Notes: generated by a model from the sequence alone, not told the origin. Shown: positions 1 through 13,030, counted from the first letter of the stretch. The stretch: 64,000 bases of DNA from Antedon mediterranea (GCF_964355755.1 NC_092673.1:34481648-34545647), one strand, 5' to 3'. Program-made: numbers and translations.

Positions 1-769
1 GAGCTTTTTTTTTCGTTTTTCTGTTGCGTCTGTAGTGAGAGACAAGCTTATTAGCCGCAATCTCTAACTTGAAAAGGCCTCGGGCGGGGCATTATTGCAA
101 CATGCAGCATGTAAAAGGGTGTATCTCGTGCGCAAATTCACCGAGCGCACACGCGCTTGAAATAGATAATTTCCGGTTTACCCGAATGCGTAAAAACTAC
201 TCATTTTTATTCATCGATATTATTATTATGTGATATTAATGCAATTCAATATTACCTGTTTCTAAAATTCGAAATCGATTTTAAGGTCGTTATTTATTTT
301 TTTAAATGTAATGGTTTTTTGTGTGATATAAACTTATGGTTCAATAGCTGTTTATATACATACTTTAATATACAAATAATGCATGTGTGTGAGTTGGATG
401 GTGAGAATATTTCATGAGTTGAAAGACTGACTGCTTTAGATAGAATAGTACACGTGTGATATCAAAGCATTGCATTCTAATCATTGCTTGAAGTCAATGT
501 GAGTCAAGTAGGTCTAGGTCTAATAATATTGATTGTCATGTAAGTTATTCGATATTCTTTTTTTGTTTCTTGTTTCGATGTGCTTGTCTATATTTAGACA
601 TTAACACTATATTAATTAAATAAATTCACATGTATGTTATACAAGAAGTTATTCGGTTCATTGAACAAACACAAACTACATTGCAAACTAGCAACGAATA
701 TTATTGAGCCGTCTTCAAGAAAACATCATCAACATAACAACAATCAATACAACGGTCAACAACTGCCTT

Positions 770-1470
770 TACTCGGGTAGATGGCAACACTACGTAACTG
801 TCTGTAGGCTATAATACTATATAAACTCTTACTGTGTAATATACACACTATAGGAATATCTGAACTACACCCTTGTTAAATTCCCACGCTAGATAACTGT
901 CTGTACTGTACACTTATTAAATCCCCACACTAGATAACTGTCTGTACCTCACATTCATATATATCTCACACTTATATACTGTATATTTCCTCCATGCACT
1001 TACATAACTGTTTACCCCTATTATATCCGTACACTATACTATCTGTAAGCTACGCCCTTATTATCCTCAAACTATAAAACAGATGTACAGTACTACATAC
1101 AGTCTACTTAGATATTCATACTATCTGTCTGTACTCTACACCTATCTCCATTCTATAGGCCTATACGTGATACACACTTACACACTGTCTACACACCACC
1201 TAAACTATACAACTCTTATTACATGCCGAAGCTATATAAATATCTGTATTCTATCCTACACCTATCCCCTCATTGTACGCTGCATTATTATAGATAATAT
1301 ATATTCTGTATTTCTTAGATCCCCAAAACATATAATCTGCATAAAGTATGCCCACCCTAGGCCCCACAACTGCTGTTAACAATCTTACACTTTATTAGAT
1401 TCTTACGCGATAAAACCTCATCTAAATCCCCAGACTTTTACTATGTTCACACATTATATTAATGTAGACC
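770..1470. repeat. Degenerate tandem repeat, about 50-60 bp period
   Basis: Recurring phrases such as AACTGTCTGTAC, CACCCTTATTA and ATCCCCACACTAGATAAC appear every 50-60 bases with many substitutions. The units are too diverged for exact boundaries. The open frame at 1083-1379 lies wholly inside this repeat and is not a gene. The rest of 1-1876 is AT-rich and shows nothing recognisable; it is presumably intron or upstream sequence of the K2P exon that follows. Confidence 0.55.
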
Positions 1471-1876
1471 TACACTGTACATCCCTACTCGTCTCAAAAT
1501 ACATTTTCGTTAAACTTATCCCACAGAGGTTTCTCTATACCTTTTAAGATCCTCGATATATAATAAATGAACGTAACAACATTCATCACAACTTAAACTG
1601 TCATTTGTGTATCATTATTACCTTCACATACGAAGCTAATTATGCTTGCTTTGCATGATTTAGCATCTAAAGATACTGGGTATTCTACAGGAAACATAAT
1701 CACATTTAAAATGAATAAATACATGAGGCCACAGAAATTTACTCTTCATGAGACAGGTATTCTTGGGGATACGTTGTTCTAGAAAAGCTGCAAAATACAC
1801 GGACCCTATATTATAGAATGTACTTTCGAATTTCAGTTGTGCAAGATAATTAAGATATCTTTTTTTGCATTTACAG

Positions 1877-2634
1877 GTTACGGTCACATTGCCCCGGTGA
1901 CGTTATGGGGAAAGATTGCAACGATTCTGTACGGTTTTGTTGGAATACCTCTTCTGCTACTTGTACTCTCCGATCTTGGATACTTGGCAGCCTTACCTAC
2001 CAAATATATCGTTTACCTTCTGGCTAAAGTGAACCAAGTGCGTAAAGCAAAGATTCAGCCGATGTTTGACAAGTTGAACTTAGGTGTGTACAGCATAGAG
2101 GTAAATCGAGGTTCAAAATCGGAGGAAGATGACGGATATGATGTAATGAAGAACAGGCCGGCATCTCGAGTATCTACCGCTAGCTATGCATTGCCTGACG
2201 TATCATCAAAAGGAACTCAAACCAAAATCGATGACGTGGACGTGGTAGAAGCGCCAAAATCACCAGCAAAGAAATCAAAAGTAAAAGACGCAGAAGTTCC
2301 TCTCACTGTCGTCTTGTTTGTGTTCTTTGCATATAACTGCTTAGGTGCCTGGATTTTCTCGTCATTGGAAAAAAGCTGGTCGTTCTTTGATGGCTTTTAC
2401 TTTTCTTTCATCACAGTCAGCACCATCGGATTCGGCGATCTTGTACCAGGCGAAACAACCGAAAATGTGATCGAGGAGAACTTTCGATTGATAATAGGCG
2501 CTGTTTACATGTTCTTTGGTATTGCCGTCATCTCCGCTTGTTTTGCAATGTCTCAGTCTACACTCTACAACTATGGGATGTACCTTTCCATTAAATTCAG
2601 ACTTCGGAAACCAAATGGAGAAAAGAACATTTAG
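1877..2634 (+). CDS. K2P potassium channel, 3' coding exon (partial gene)
   Basis: This exon encodes the second half of a two-pore-domain potassium channel, a plasma-membrane leak channel. The acceptor is a pyrimidine-rich tract ending in TTTACAG at 1876, and the exon completes a split glycine codon (G|GT), giving the first filter GYG followed by HIAPVT. In order there are TM2 (ILYGFVGIPLLLLVLSDLGY), an intracellular M2-M3 loop of about 85 residues rich in Ser and Lys, TM3 (VLFVFFAYNCLGAWIF), the second pore with filter TIGFGDLVPG, TM4 (AVYMFFGIAVISACFAM) and a tail of about 25 residues ending at TAG. A long M2-M3 loop with a short C-terminus recalls TRESK/KCNK18, but the subfamily is not certain. 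The exon with TM1 and the first pore helix must lie upstream of the window, because none is found in 1-1876. Confidence 0.9.
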
Positions 2635-2985
2635 CTTCATAAGATTTCAAAAATGGTCAAACTCCAAATTGATACCAAATTTAAAACCTGTAATCTTTGC
2701 ATCCTGATTGATAGCATGCTATTAAATAGTATATTTGTTTACTTCGTGTTTTATATGCGTGCATGGCGCATACCATAACAACAAATGTTTACTATACGTG
2801 GACAAACACCAACTAATTTCATATGTTATTCGGCTTTAAAAATGTCAATATAACCAAGGAAATCTAACAACTGGCCACTGTGCTAGCCTTGCCAAAAACT
2901 CGTAACAGTCCTTTAATCTTATGTCTGACTGCGACAAATACCAACAGTACTGTACCATGTACATATTACCTGTTACATAGAAAAC

Positions 2986-2991
2986 AATAAA
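2986..2991 (+). terminator. Candidate polyadenylation signal AATAAA
   Basis: A canonical AATAAA lies about 350 nt after the stop codon of the first K2P exon. The stretch between them has no other gene and would be the 3' UTR. This is one motif in AT-rich DNA, so confidence is limited. Confidence 0.35.
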
Positions 2992-3776
2992 ATAAGTCCC
3001 CTTAAAATGGTTGTTTCGTGAATAGGGGCTGACCGCAGTGTTAGCAAAAATATATTGCCCGTGCAGGAGTTAAACCTGTAAACAATAATTAGCTTTGTTC
3101 TGAAAAAAAAAAACATTTTCAAACGTGTTTTTAGTTTTTAGAAAGTATTTATGAAAGTATTATTGGAATTATCAGAATGTATATACTTATATAACATGTT
3201 ATCTTATTTTACGTAATATAATGTTGTTTCTTATTTTACTTATATATATATATATTGTATATTATCTTAAATAATATATGATAATATATGTTATATTTTA
3301 TATTACGTAATATAACATGTTGCATCTTATTTTACTTAATAACAGGTTGTGTTTTATTGCACAAAGTGTAACCTTTCACAACCATTATACTTTCTTAACA
3401 TAATAGAATTACTGCTATCATAAGCACTTCAATAATAATGTAACATTATTAAACGTTATTTATATCGGAATTGCTTTCATGTACATCGTGGCATTACTGA
3501 GCATGCGCAGACTCATGGTACATGCGTGAAACGTAAAACAAATTGAATGATTGAATGCACACTTTGATACAATAGTTCATGATATACCAGTGGACTTACA
3601 TTCTATGCAATACAGTTACTGCTAAATTTATAAAAGCCTAATAGCTCATGAATTAGTGGTATCGTGGTTTGGTAGTTAAGATGAATCAAATGAATCCAAC
3701 GCCTTGCTCTCGTCACGTGTCTAAATCACTACTTGTGTTTGTGTCAAATTAGGATGGCCAATGTTAGGTTACAGTC
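2992..3776. other. AT-rich intergenic stretch
   Basis: No gene is seen. A TA dinucleotide run and repeated ACGTAATATAA / ATAACATGTT words occupy about 3190-3350. Confidence 0.6.
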
Positions 3777-3873
3777 TTAAGCTCTGTCTACACTATCAAA
3801 CTAGTTTGTCAAAAAAAAATGTGATGTGGCCAAATATGGTATCATGTCCATTAAAGTTTGATAGACTTTAGAC
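3777..3873. mobile_element. MITE family 1, diverged copy
   Basis: It begins with TTAA followed by GCTCTGTCTACACTATC, then AAACTAGTTTGTC, a run of A and GTGATGTGGCC, the same order as the complete copy at 9185-9358. The right arm is shortened (GTTTGATAGACTTTAGAC). It is non-coding. Confidence 0.7.
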
Positions 3874-4194
3874 AAAACACTTTGAAACACTTTCAAATTT
3901 GAATTACATGTAACAAGACAAACTTCAGAGTTAGATCAAACAAGACATTGCCTACAGAAAGTGAGAGTAGATAGCAAGAAAAGGGGAAAACCCAGATGAA
4001 CCTCATCAGGAATTGAAGTGGATGAGCTGAAGCGGAGATCGGCGGAACAGCATAAATTAATAACAACATTGATTTATCATTATTAATGACAATACAAAAA
4101 GAATATATAGACAACATCTCCACCTAATCATGCCGTTGCCTATGTTATACTGTATCCGATGGTTAAATAAAGCCGTTTAATTATATCTTATTAT

Positions 4195-4546
4195 TTAAGA
4201 TGTATTGTCCCCCAAAAACATGAAAACAAAATAATCAGACTTTGAATAGGTTATTGTGTAGTTTTATCAAGTTAATCACTTCCGTAAAAAAAAGCAATTA
4301 AAAAAAATAATGTTTTCAATTAAAAAATGACAAAATAAATGGTTAAATTCAACCAAAAATCCATTGGCTGGCAACCAATTTGACAACTTTTTTGCTTTAA
4401 ATTACAGTTTTTTTTCAGGTAAATGCATTTTTTTCGATCCAATTTTTGGTCAAAGTGGATCGAATAACTATTATGTGACATTAGAATGGCATATCCAACA
4501 CAAATTTGTTTAAGTATTATTTTTTCAGGGGGACAATACATCTTAA
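4195..4546. mobile_element. MITE of 352 bp with 19-bp perfect terminal inverted repeats
   Basis: The left end TTAAGATGTATTGTCCCCC (4195-4213) is the exact reverse complement of 4528-4546. Both ends carry TTAA, which may be the target site. The interior is AT-rich and non-coding. A 13-bp direct repeat AAAGCCGTTTAAT lies just outside both ends, at 4169-4181 and 4550-4562, at unequal distances. Confidence 0.8.
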
Positions 4547-5762
4547 AGTAAAGCCGTTTAATCTATTACTTAAGCCACCACAATCTATTAAATATGTATC
4601 ATAGTATTCAGTATTAGGCTATACTGTCATTACTATGGAAATAGTGGATTTATTTACAAAATAGACAACATACCCGATTCATTATATAAAAAAAAGGTTA
4701 CGTTAAGTTTAATAATTTTAATAATCGATTATTTTATTAATGAAGTCACAAATTATATTAAAATTAATATATTTTGGTATTATTTATGGTTTGATGGGCT
4801 TATCGATTGCGTTTTTGTTTTCTAATCAATATGGAACTGTAATAACTTGTTGAAATTGAAATAATAACAGTGGATAATTACGATAACATGAACTTTAAAA
4901 TTATAATCATACGGTAATAATAATTAATAGACCTTTCTATACTATATGCCATTTTTGTATACGTATAAACAAAATAAGAAAAAACAGTATCTATAAATAT
5001 GAACCATATGCCTTTTAAGGAAGTGAAATCTCACTATTTAATGTTATTATACCGAGGAAAGAGTGAACTTTCATATAGTGTTACTAAAAATATTACTGAG
5101 CCATAAACTTGTATAAATAAACAGAGAATGCAATGCAAAATCACTCATACATGTAATTTCTAATATTTTTTAACGCTAAATTACGAAAAGTAATGGCTAC
5201 TTTTGGGTCGGTGAGAAAGGCGGTATTTCGCGATTACTGCATTTGTTAATTTCATCATGTTCTTTATAATTTTCCAAACTATTATAGGTTATTTTAACAA
5301 AAAAATAAATTATAATATTTATCGTAATAAATAATATATTTCTATTCTTTAATCTGTAGATATTGTAAATACATATTAATTTTATATTGCCGTTATACTG
5401 TTATGCAATTAATTAAGTATTTAAATTAATACCGTATTTATTAAGGGTCTTGTAACTGTCTTGTCTAACTTTATTTCATAGTTTTGGGGCATTATTATAT
5501 TATCAATTTATTCGATTATAACATTATTAATATTAGTAATACGTTTTTTATTTTGCCATATTTTTTTATAGTTTATTGAGAGCAGTTTAAAAAACAAATA
5601 TTCGTAAAATGTCATTAACTTCCATTAGATGTATCAGCATTAATACAAACTGTCTAGGCTAGGATTCTTTGGTAAACTTCGTTAGGAGCCATGTAATAAC
5701 GCATAAGATGCGTATAGTCAGTACACACTCTGGTTAGTGTACCGTAACCTACTGTAGGCAAC
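4547..5762. other. AT-rich intergenic stretch
   Basis: No gene, RNA or clear repeat is seen. Base composition is strongly A+T. Confidence 0.6.
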
Positions 5763-6013
5763 TAAATCTGTAACACCAGTACACACGCTTGTTCACATGG
5801 CCTGTGTCATGAGTACACACTCTGTTCACATGGCCTGTGTCATGAGTACACACTCTGTTCTCATGGCCTGTGTCATGAGTACACACTCTGTTCTCATGGC
5901 CTGTATCATGAGTACACACTCTGTTTCTCATGGCCTGTGTCATGAGTACACACTCTGTTCTCATGGCCTGTGTCATGAGTACACACTCTGTTCTCATGGC
6001 CTGTGTCATGAGT
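5763..6013. repeat. 33-bp tandem repeat, about 7.5 copies
   Basis: The unit contains CATGGCCTGTGTCATGAG followed by TACACACTCTGTTCT. Because 33 is a multiple of three and the unit has no stop in some frames, long open frames arise on both strands; they are artefacts. One copy has an extra T, which shifts the frame. Confidence 0.9.
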
Positions 6014-6720
6014 AGAGTTACAGACGGCGTACGCTACGCGACACGACGTGGCCAATATTTTGCCTTCTCAAAAAACAAAATGGCACAGTACTAACAAAAG
6101 CACGGTACTGTATTGATTTCTTATCAGTACTGTGCAATCTCTATAACAATTGTCCTATATCCTGAGTATATAAAGTATAATGCATTTTAGTGGGAATGAT
6201 AAGAATGTGTATACGGTTTTTAAAAAATATGAAAATTCATCTGATTTTTCTTTACAAACTTAGTTAAACTTAGTAGTTAAATATTGTTGGTTTTATTGTT
6301 AGGCCTTATCAATGCATCAGTCACAAACCTAAATTAAACGACGTTATAAGAATGAATATCAATTATTAATATTATTATTATGAACGCCTGTGTATATATA
6401 ACAATGTATATATTGTCAATATGCATATTTTTTTCAGCAGTAAGTTGTTATAGTATGAAAAGATTTAATCGTAACTTTAACAAGAATAAGTCTTAGTAGC
6501 CAAACTTGCCAAAAAAATAAATATTGAGCTTATTTCAAATAATGTGTATCTTGTTTGATTTGTACCTTGTATAGTACGGTACGTTACGTTTAGCATTTCG
6601 CTATCGGGGATTTCGTACAACCAACGCCGATGTAGTTTGGCCTTGAGATGGGACAATGTATTTCAAATTTGGCATAGCAAATGCAATAATAGAGAAGGAA
6701 TATAAGACCTTAACTTCTCA
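6014..6720. other. Intergenic stretch
   Basis: No gene or repeat recognised. Confidence 0.5.
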
Positions 6721-6726
6721 TAATGC

Positions 6727-6885
6727 TTTGTTCTCACTAGAGACGCAACTCAAGGAAGAAAGGACGTAAGAGCAAAATACAAGATTTGACCAATCACAAG
6801 CGATGGAGTATTCGTGTTTTTTGATTAATGCCATTTGTCAACTCGCGTAATTGCGTTGCGTCTACGTCCTTGTGTCTCTTGTGAG
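6727..6885. mobile_element. MITE family 2, copy 1
   Basis: The ends read TTCTCACTAGAGACGCAAC and GTTGCGTCTACGTCC. The interior carries TTGACCAATCACAAGCGA. Four further copies in the window share these words. It is non-coding and potentially foldable. Confidence 0.65.
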
Positions 6886-6937
6886 TATCAAGTTTAAGTT
6901 GCGACAGGATTTGTTTTCTAGTACGATCTAACACTGT

Positions 6938-7293
6938 AGGATGTCGCGGTACATGGTGCCTATGGAACGCCGGGAGTGCCACTCCCGGCGTTCCATAGGT
7001 GCCATCGTACGGGAATCGGCAGTCAGCCGTAGGATGTCGCGGTACATGGTGCCATCGTACGGGAATCGGCAGTCAGCCGTGGTTATAGCCTATACTGGTC
7101 GCGGTACATGGTGCCATCGTACGGGAATCGGCAGTCAGCCGTGGTTATAGCCATAAAACTGTAGGATGTCGCGGTACATGGTGCCATCGTACGGGAATCG
7201 GCAGTCAGCCGTGGTTATAGCCATAACACTCTAGGATGTCGCGGTACATGGTGCCATCGTACGGGAATCGGCAGTCAGCCGTGGTTATAGCCT
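6938..7293. repeat. About 68-70-bp tandem repeat, 5 copies
   Basis: The unit contains GTCGCGGTACATGGTGCC, CATCGTACGGGAATCGGC and AGTCAGCCGTGGTTATAGCC. The first copy is interrupted by a long palindrome. It is GC-richer than its surroundings. Confidence 0.85.
6959..6999. repeat. Perfect palindrome, 20-bp arms with 1-nt spacer
   Basis: The left arm CCTATGGAACGCCGGGAGTG (6959-6978) is followed by one C and then its exact reverse complement (6980-6999). After a two-base mismatch the stem can continue for four more pairs. It is inserted in the first unit of the surrounding tandem repeat and absent from the other units. Confidence 0.95.
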
Positions 7294-7305
7294 ATACTGT
7301 CTGAT

Positions 7306-9184
7306 CAACCGTGTGTCTCATCTAAGCAACGGTATCCTTGGTTATCAAAACAATAATATATCGAAGAGTATAAAATCGATAGGTTAGTATCCATTTCAAG
7401 GTAAAACATTTCTTCTAATGAGTAGGTTTTTGAAAAAATAGTGGAATAAAAACATAATAAATAATGGCTAGGCATTCCGAAAAAGGTGGCGCTCGGAATT
7501 TGGCCTGCGCGACGCAAAGCAGCTATAGACGGTGTACTGTAGATAGTATGCAGGCTGGCTCTCGATCTTGCATTAGGCAGCAGCATCGCAACATTGTTAC
7601 AATGCTGAACGGTTGAAATTGGAGAAAATAACCAACCAAATAGCAAGAATACACATGTAAATTAGGGATTATATTCTGTGCCGATTTACAGCAGTTTTAG
7701 AGCATACGGAACATTGTGAATGTGTTACTTTCTGCGTTATGCTGATACGAGCTGTGTGTGGTGGTAATACTCTACGTTTGAGGGCGTACATTATGTAACC
7801 ATTTTGAACATAACGCCTAATCTACAAGTAGTAGTCTAAACTCCGAATTTGGCAATAAAAAAAATCGTAAAATGTAAATGTTACAATGTGAAACATGTAT
7901 ATTGTGATATAAGTTTTAAAAATATGTTTTATGAAAATTCCAAAAACTGAATTGGCGCCACCAACAATCACTTTTGTTTCAGATGAGAAAACAACTAGAG
8001 TTAGCGCCACCATTAGGCCTGCCTATCGCAATCGCGTTTGATCTAGATGGCAACTTATATTTACTATCATAATTAGCTCATGCTTTCATAATATATTTCA
8101 AGGTTTTTGTCATCTACAGCTGCTCTTAAGCTAATAACACCAGTTTTATATAAAAACAAATTATATATTATCAATAGTATGCACTTAAATGGTGCAACTA
8201 AAGTTGTTTGCAGACATTTTTTAAAACACTTTTGTTGCCTACCGCATTCGAACTCTGGGGCTACAATCTCAATTTTACTATTAAATATAAGCCTCCGTTT
8301 ATATATTCTACCCGTAAGTAGCAATACATATGGGCCTAGATATAATTCTAGATTTCTCATCATTTGAGTATTATACTATTTGTTGATATAACATGACTGG
8401 GATTTCAAATGTAGGCCTATACAGTATACCATATCATACTGTGGTGGTGGAGATACGAGCACTGAAAATCTGGTAAATGCACACAGCCATCCGAAAATTA
8501 GTGTGAAATCGTCCAAAACGGTACGGTAGGTATTGTAGTGTCTGGTTGTTTATTTTTACCCAAGTGCTTGTTTGTCAGTTACTGTAACATTTTATTTCTT
8601 AAAACCATTGGAATCAAACACGTAAGTAATTTACGAATAAGAAGCTGAGAAGAAACAATTAATATGTTTTTCTGTTATTTTTATTCTTATAATTTCTCTT
8701 TGTCTTAAATTCACCATATCCGCCATACTTTTATTCAGAAACGAAATAGAAATATATCCCTCTTAAAATATGCATGCAGTAACTGTCATAATATTTGTAA
8801 ATAATTTGTTTTGCAACCGTGAATTATTTTACACGAATTGATATATTGTATCATTTCAACACGGTCTCTTCATTTGTGTTACATTATAATTAATTGACTA
8901 TGTAATATATAACTAAGTTGCGGATATGTAAAATGAATTAAAAATGTTGTAGTTAACTTTAACAATATAGCGAAAATATGGCGATTGGTATGCCTACAGT
9001 CCAAAACTAAGAACTACGAAAACGGTTTAATTGGGTTTTCATATCATATTTCAGCCTTGTAATTACATTTTAAGCCATGGCTCTTCATCACAACCATCAC
9101 ATAATCGCGTAAAATGCTTCATTTAATTTCGAAGGCTACAATTCTCGGGCACATTCTTGTGTCACCTAGAATATGGTTCTTGTG
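7306..9184. other. Intergenic stretch
   Basis: No gene supported. Overlapping open frames on both strands around 8073-8367 have no recognisable domain and are treated as chance. Confidence 0.5.
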
Positions 9185-9358
9185 TTAAGCCCTGTCTACA
9201 CTATATCAAACTTTATGTGACAAAAAATGTGATGTGCCCATATATGGACATGATGATGTCATATCACTACCATATTTGAGCATATCACTACAGTACCATA
9301 TCTGGGCACATCACACTTTTTTTTGTCAAACTAGTTTGATAGTGTAGACAGAGCTTAA
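9185..9358. mobile_element. MITE family 1, complete copy
   Basis: It is flanked by TTAA on both sides (9185-9188 and 9355-9358). The left end GCCCTGTCTACACTAT and the right end ATAGTGTAGACAGAGC are inverted. Inside these, GTGATGTGCCCATAT and GGGCACATCACAC also form an inverted pair, so almost the whole 174 bp can fold. It is non-coding; TTAA targets are typical of piggyBac-type mobilisation, which is an inference. Confidence 0.85.
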
Positions 9359-10205
9359 CAGGCGTGTCATTTACGCTGCCGCGCGTTATTAATGCTACCG
9401 CGCGGTAAGCAGTGATCTATAATCAGATGCCTAAGGCACCTGTTGAATCTCAACGTGACAAAATACTCATCTCATCTTTTATTAAATAATGTAAATACAC
9501 ATGGTCTTTCATCTCAACTCGATTCTGTTTAATTTCCGTAAAGATCTGTAGACGTAGTTGAACCCTGCTACGTATAAATTGACAAATAACGAATTATTAT
9601 TGTAGTGTTCTGGTGGTTCGTGCTTTGCTTATTAAACAGTCCTTGGTGCAGAGTTGTTGTGAATAAAGCATATGTAATTATTGGCGTAGAAACCAGAAGC
9701 TTTCTTTGTATTTTTGATCAAAAGATATCAAGGTAAGTCTACTTCAATTATTAGATATCTGTTCACACAATAAGAGTGAAATGACACTCTTCCCTCGTTC
9801 GCACTATAGAAAATGGTGTATGTTTATCTTGACGTTTATTGCCAATACTTTTATATTATCCTTATCTCCATATCTTCATTATTTTATATGTTTTTTTTAA
9901 ATCATAAATTTAAACAAACATACATGTTTTTCTACTTAGCGTTATTGGGTATATTATCTTTCTACTTATTGGTATAATAATTCGTTGATGACTTATTACA
10001 GAATTATAATTTATGTTTATAGAAATCAATAATATCGCAATCAATTGGTTATTATAACATAACATTATTTCTAAGTTACTTAGTCCTCTTAAATTTTTCA
10101 TCAAGAGCAATTTTTAAAATCAATAATCGTACTTAGTATACCGTGGGCAAAATAACATACGGGGTACTCTATAACATGTATTTTCGATGGTTACAATTAT
10201 TGTCA
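9359..10205. other. Intergenic stretch
   Basis: AT-rich; nothing recognised. Confidence 0.5.
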
Positions 10206-11062
10206 GGTCCTCGCGTGTCAAATTAATGCTGTACACGATACTAAGTGATTATACTTAAAACTGGTCCTCGCGTATCAGACGAATATTTACACGTGCCATA
10301 CGTGATACCTGAAACTGTGGTTCTCGCGCGTCGCGCGAATGTAGTATACGTGGCATACGTAATGCTACTTAAAATTGCCTGGTCTTCGCGTGTCACACGA
10401 ATGACAGTAGTATACGTGGCATACGTAATGCTACTTAACATTTCCTGGTCCTCGCGTGTCACACGAATGACAGTAGTATACGTGGCATACGTAATGCTAC
10501 TTAAAATTGCCTGGTCCTCGCGTGTCACACGAATGTACTGTAGTATACATGGCATACGTAATGCTACTTAAAATTGCCTGGTCCTCGCGTGTCACACGAA
10601 TGTACTGTAGTATACGTATCATACGTAATGCTACTTAAAATTGCCTGGTCCTCGCGTGTCACACGAATGTACTGTAGTATACGTGGCATACGTAAGGCTA
10701 CTTAAAATTGCCTGGTCCTCGCGTGTCACACGAATGTACTGTAGTATACGTATCATACGTAATGCTACTTAAAATTGCCTGGTCCTCGCGTGTCACACGA
10801 ATGTACTGTAGTATACGTGGCATACGTAATGCTACTTAAAATTGCCTGGTCCTCGCGTGTCACACGAATGTACTGTAGTATACGTATCATACGTAATGCT
10901 ATCTAAAATTGCCTGGTCCTCGCGTGTCACACGAATGTACTGTAGTATACGTGGCATACGTAATGCTACTTAAAATTGCCTGGTCCTCGCGTGTCACACG
11001 AATGTACTGTAGTATACGTAATCATACGTAATGCTACTTAAAATTGCCTGGTCCTCGCGTGT
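10206..11062. repeat. 66-68-bp satellite with alternating two-unit structure, 14 copies
   Basis: Each unit starts GGTCCTCGCGTGTCACACG. From about 10.5 kb the dyad inside the unit alternates between GTATACGTGGCATACG and GTATACGTATCATACG, so the current repeat is a dimer of about 134 bp. The first three units are shorter and more diverged. Confidence 0.9.
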
Positions 11063-12867
11063 GAAAATAGATTTCTGATCAATACAGTAAATTGATGATA
11101 ACATTATAAAAATAGAAAACCATGTTTACATCATTATTCTATACATTATATATGTTTTAATATTTTCCAGTAGTTTAATAATGGAAGATAAAATTAATTA
11201 TTGATTTAACGTTTTGATGAGAGTTTAACAATAATTTCATCTATACCAGCACAACATATTCTCCGACAAATCCAAAATTACGCATATTATGCTAATTAAT
11301 GAAGGACGATATCATTAACATAACGACAATTAATTATGACGTCATTATAATATCATACATAAATGGTTGTAATTTGCTATTATTCCATAGGGGATAACAC
11401 GTTAAATATAGGTTTGGTATCTGCTTATTTAATAATAATTTTGTACCAATTTAAGAGGTGTTTTCATTTAAAATAAAAGAACAAAATGTTTGTGAAACAT
11501 TGCTGTGTTTGAGTTTTAACTAAAAATAATATAGTGATCCCAAAAATGTGCTATTTTATTTTACCAGTTAACAATTATAACACAAGGAATGCCACTTTTA
11601 CAGATTTTCCGATATTTTATGATATATTTTTTAATTAATAAGTGAACAATCAGAATAATAATATCATCCTCCGTTAGGTGCGAGCTTTATATTGGAATAT
11701 TCGAATAAACGCCCCCGGGGAATTTATTCGAAATAATCTTTTGGAGGGTTTTTAATTTTTGTTTTGTGTAATATAGCATGTATAACAAACAAAAAAAATT
11801 GTATCAAAATGATTGGTAAATTGTAGATCATGACAGTTAAAAATTCTACTTCAAATAGAAAAGAACAAGGCCAACAGCCATAAGTCGCGTGCTAAAACGT
11901 TAAATAGTGATACCGGACCGACAGACTATAGAGTCGCGTCCACGCGACTAAAAAAGAAATAAATAATTAATTAATTCTTTGTATAATATGGTGGGGCTTT
12001 ATTCGAGGGGAAAAACAAACGCCATGGGATAGGGGGTCGAAGAAATACGGTAATGTATACAGAAAAGTAAATGATTTTCTGGGATCATGTGGGATTCATT
12101 TATTGTTTATATTTCAACGTCGAATTTTGTCAATTATCAAGCTGTTTCATTTCAGGGCAGTAAGGAGCGGTTTGATTTTAATTACTTAAAAGTTGTTTTT
12201 ATAGTAACTTATACTTATTCGGTCAGTTGCAGTACTTACAATATAGTCTGATATTGTAATCAAACGTTACCCTGCAAATAATTAGATCTGTAATGTTATT
12301 GATATATTTGTCCATATCAAGGATTTGATTTAAGCCATGCACGGATATTATTTGTATTTTCAAGCTCACTGGTTATACATATAATCATATCCAAATTGCA
12401 GAATATTCATTATAGAACTTAATATCATAATCTCCTCAGAATGAGATGGTAAATTTCGGTCTTAATTCATCCCCTAAGAGCAAGTAATCAAGTTCACATA
12501 ACCTAAATGTGACTCATTTTTGTAATATTTCTAATGACATATGAGTCACTTTCAAAGATTGTATGTTACTGTACTAATACGAGCGAAGATAAGTTTAATA
12601 TGGACAGCCGAATATATACTATTTAACATGATCCAAACGCAGTACAAGCATTGGTGTATGTTTGGTAAAATGGATTACAATTCAGTTAGAGTGACATATT
12701 TGTAATTATACACGAACTGGTGTAGTTTGAACAATGTTACCGTATCAGTAGCACGATGTAATTGTGATTAAAACAGTGTGAAACGTGATCAATGATTTAC
12801 AAGTTGAAGAAGTCATGGCATGGAGTAACATTCGAGAAAAACATCAAACATTAAATACACACTAAGC
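11063..12867. other. AT-rich intergenic stretch with an inverted repeat-family motif
   Basis: TTCGAATAAACGCCCCC at about 11702 has an inverted relative near 11993-12007 (GGGGCTTTATTCGAGGGG), suggesting a dispersed element of roughly 350 bp. No coding region is seen. Confidence 0.4.
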
Positions 12868-13030
12868 ACACAAGGACGCAAGCGCAGCGTAAATTATTTG
12901 ACCAATCACAAGCGATAGATTATATTCGAACTGTCGCTTGTCATTAATAAACTCGCTTGCCTTGCGTCTACGTCTCTCTGCGTTGCGTCTACGTCTCTCT
13001 GCGTTGAGTCGTTCGTGGGAACCACCCTTA
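12868..13030. mobile_element. MITE family 2, copy 2
   Basis: It contains TTGACCAATCACAAGCGA and GTCGCTTGTC in inverted orientation, then a short direct duplication of TTGCGTCTACGTCTCTCTGC near the right end and GTGGGAACCA at the edge. Confidence 0.65.

Noticed and set aside
1083-1379. 98-codon frame
   Set aside because: It lies in a degenerate tandem repeat and has a Tyr/Ile/Leu-rich composition typical of AT-rich non-coding DNA.
5749-6015. Open frames on both strands with an 11-residue repeat
   Set aside because: A 33-bp tandem repeat without stops explains them.
8073-8367. Overlapping + and - frames of 86 and 96 codons
   Set aside because: No domain, AT-rich composition, no splice or polyadenylation context.
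10241-10571. Complementary frames of 104 and 108 codons
   Set aside because: They lie inside the 67-bp satellite.
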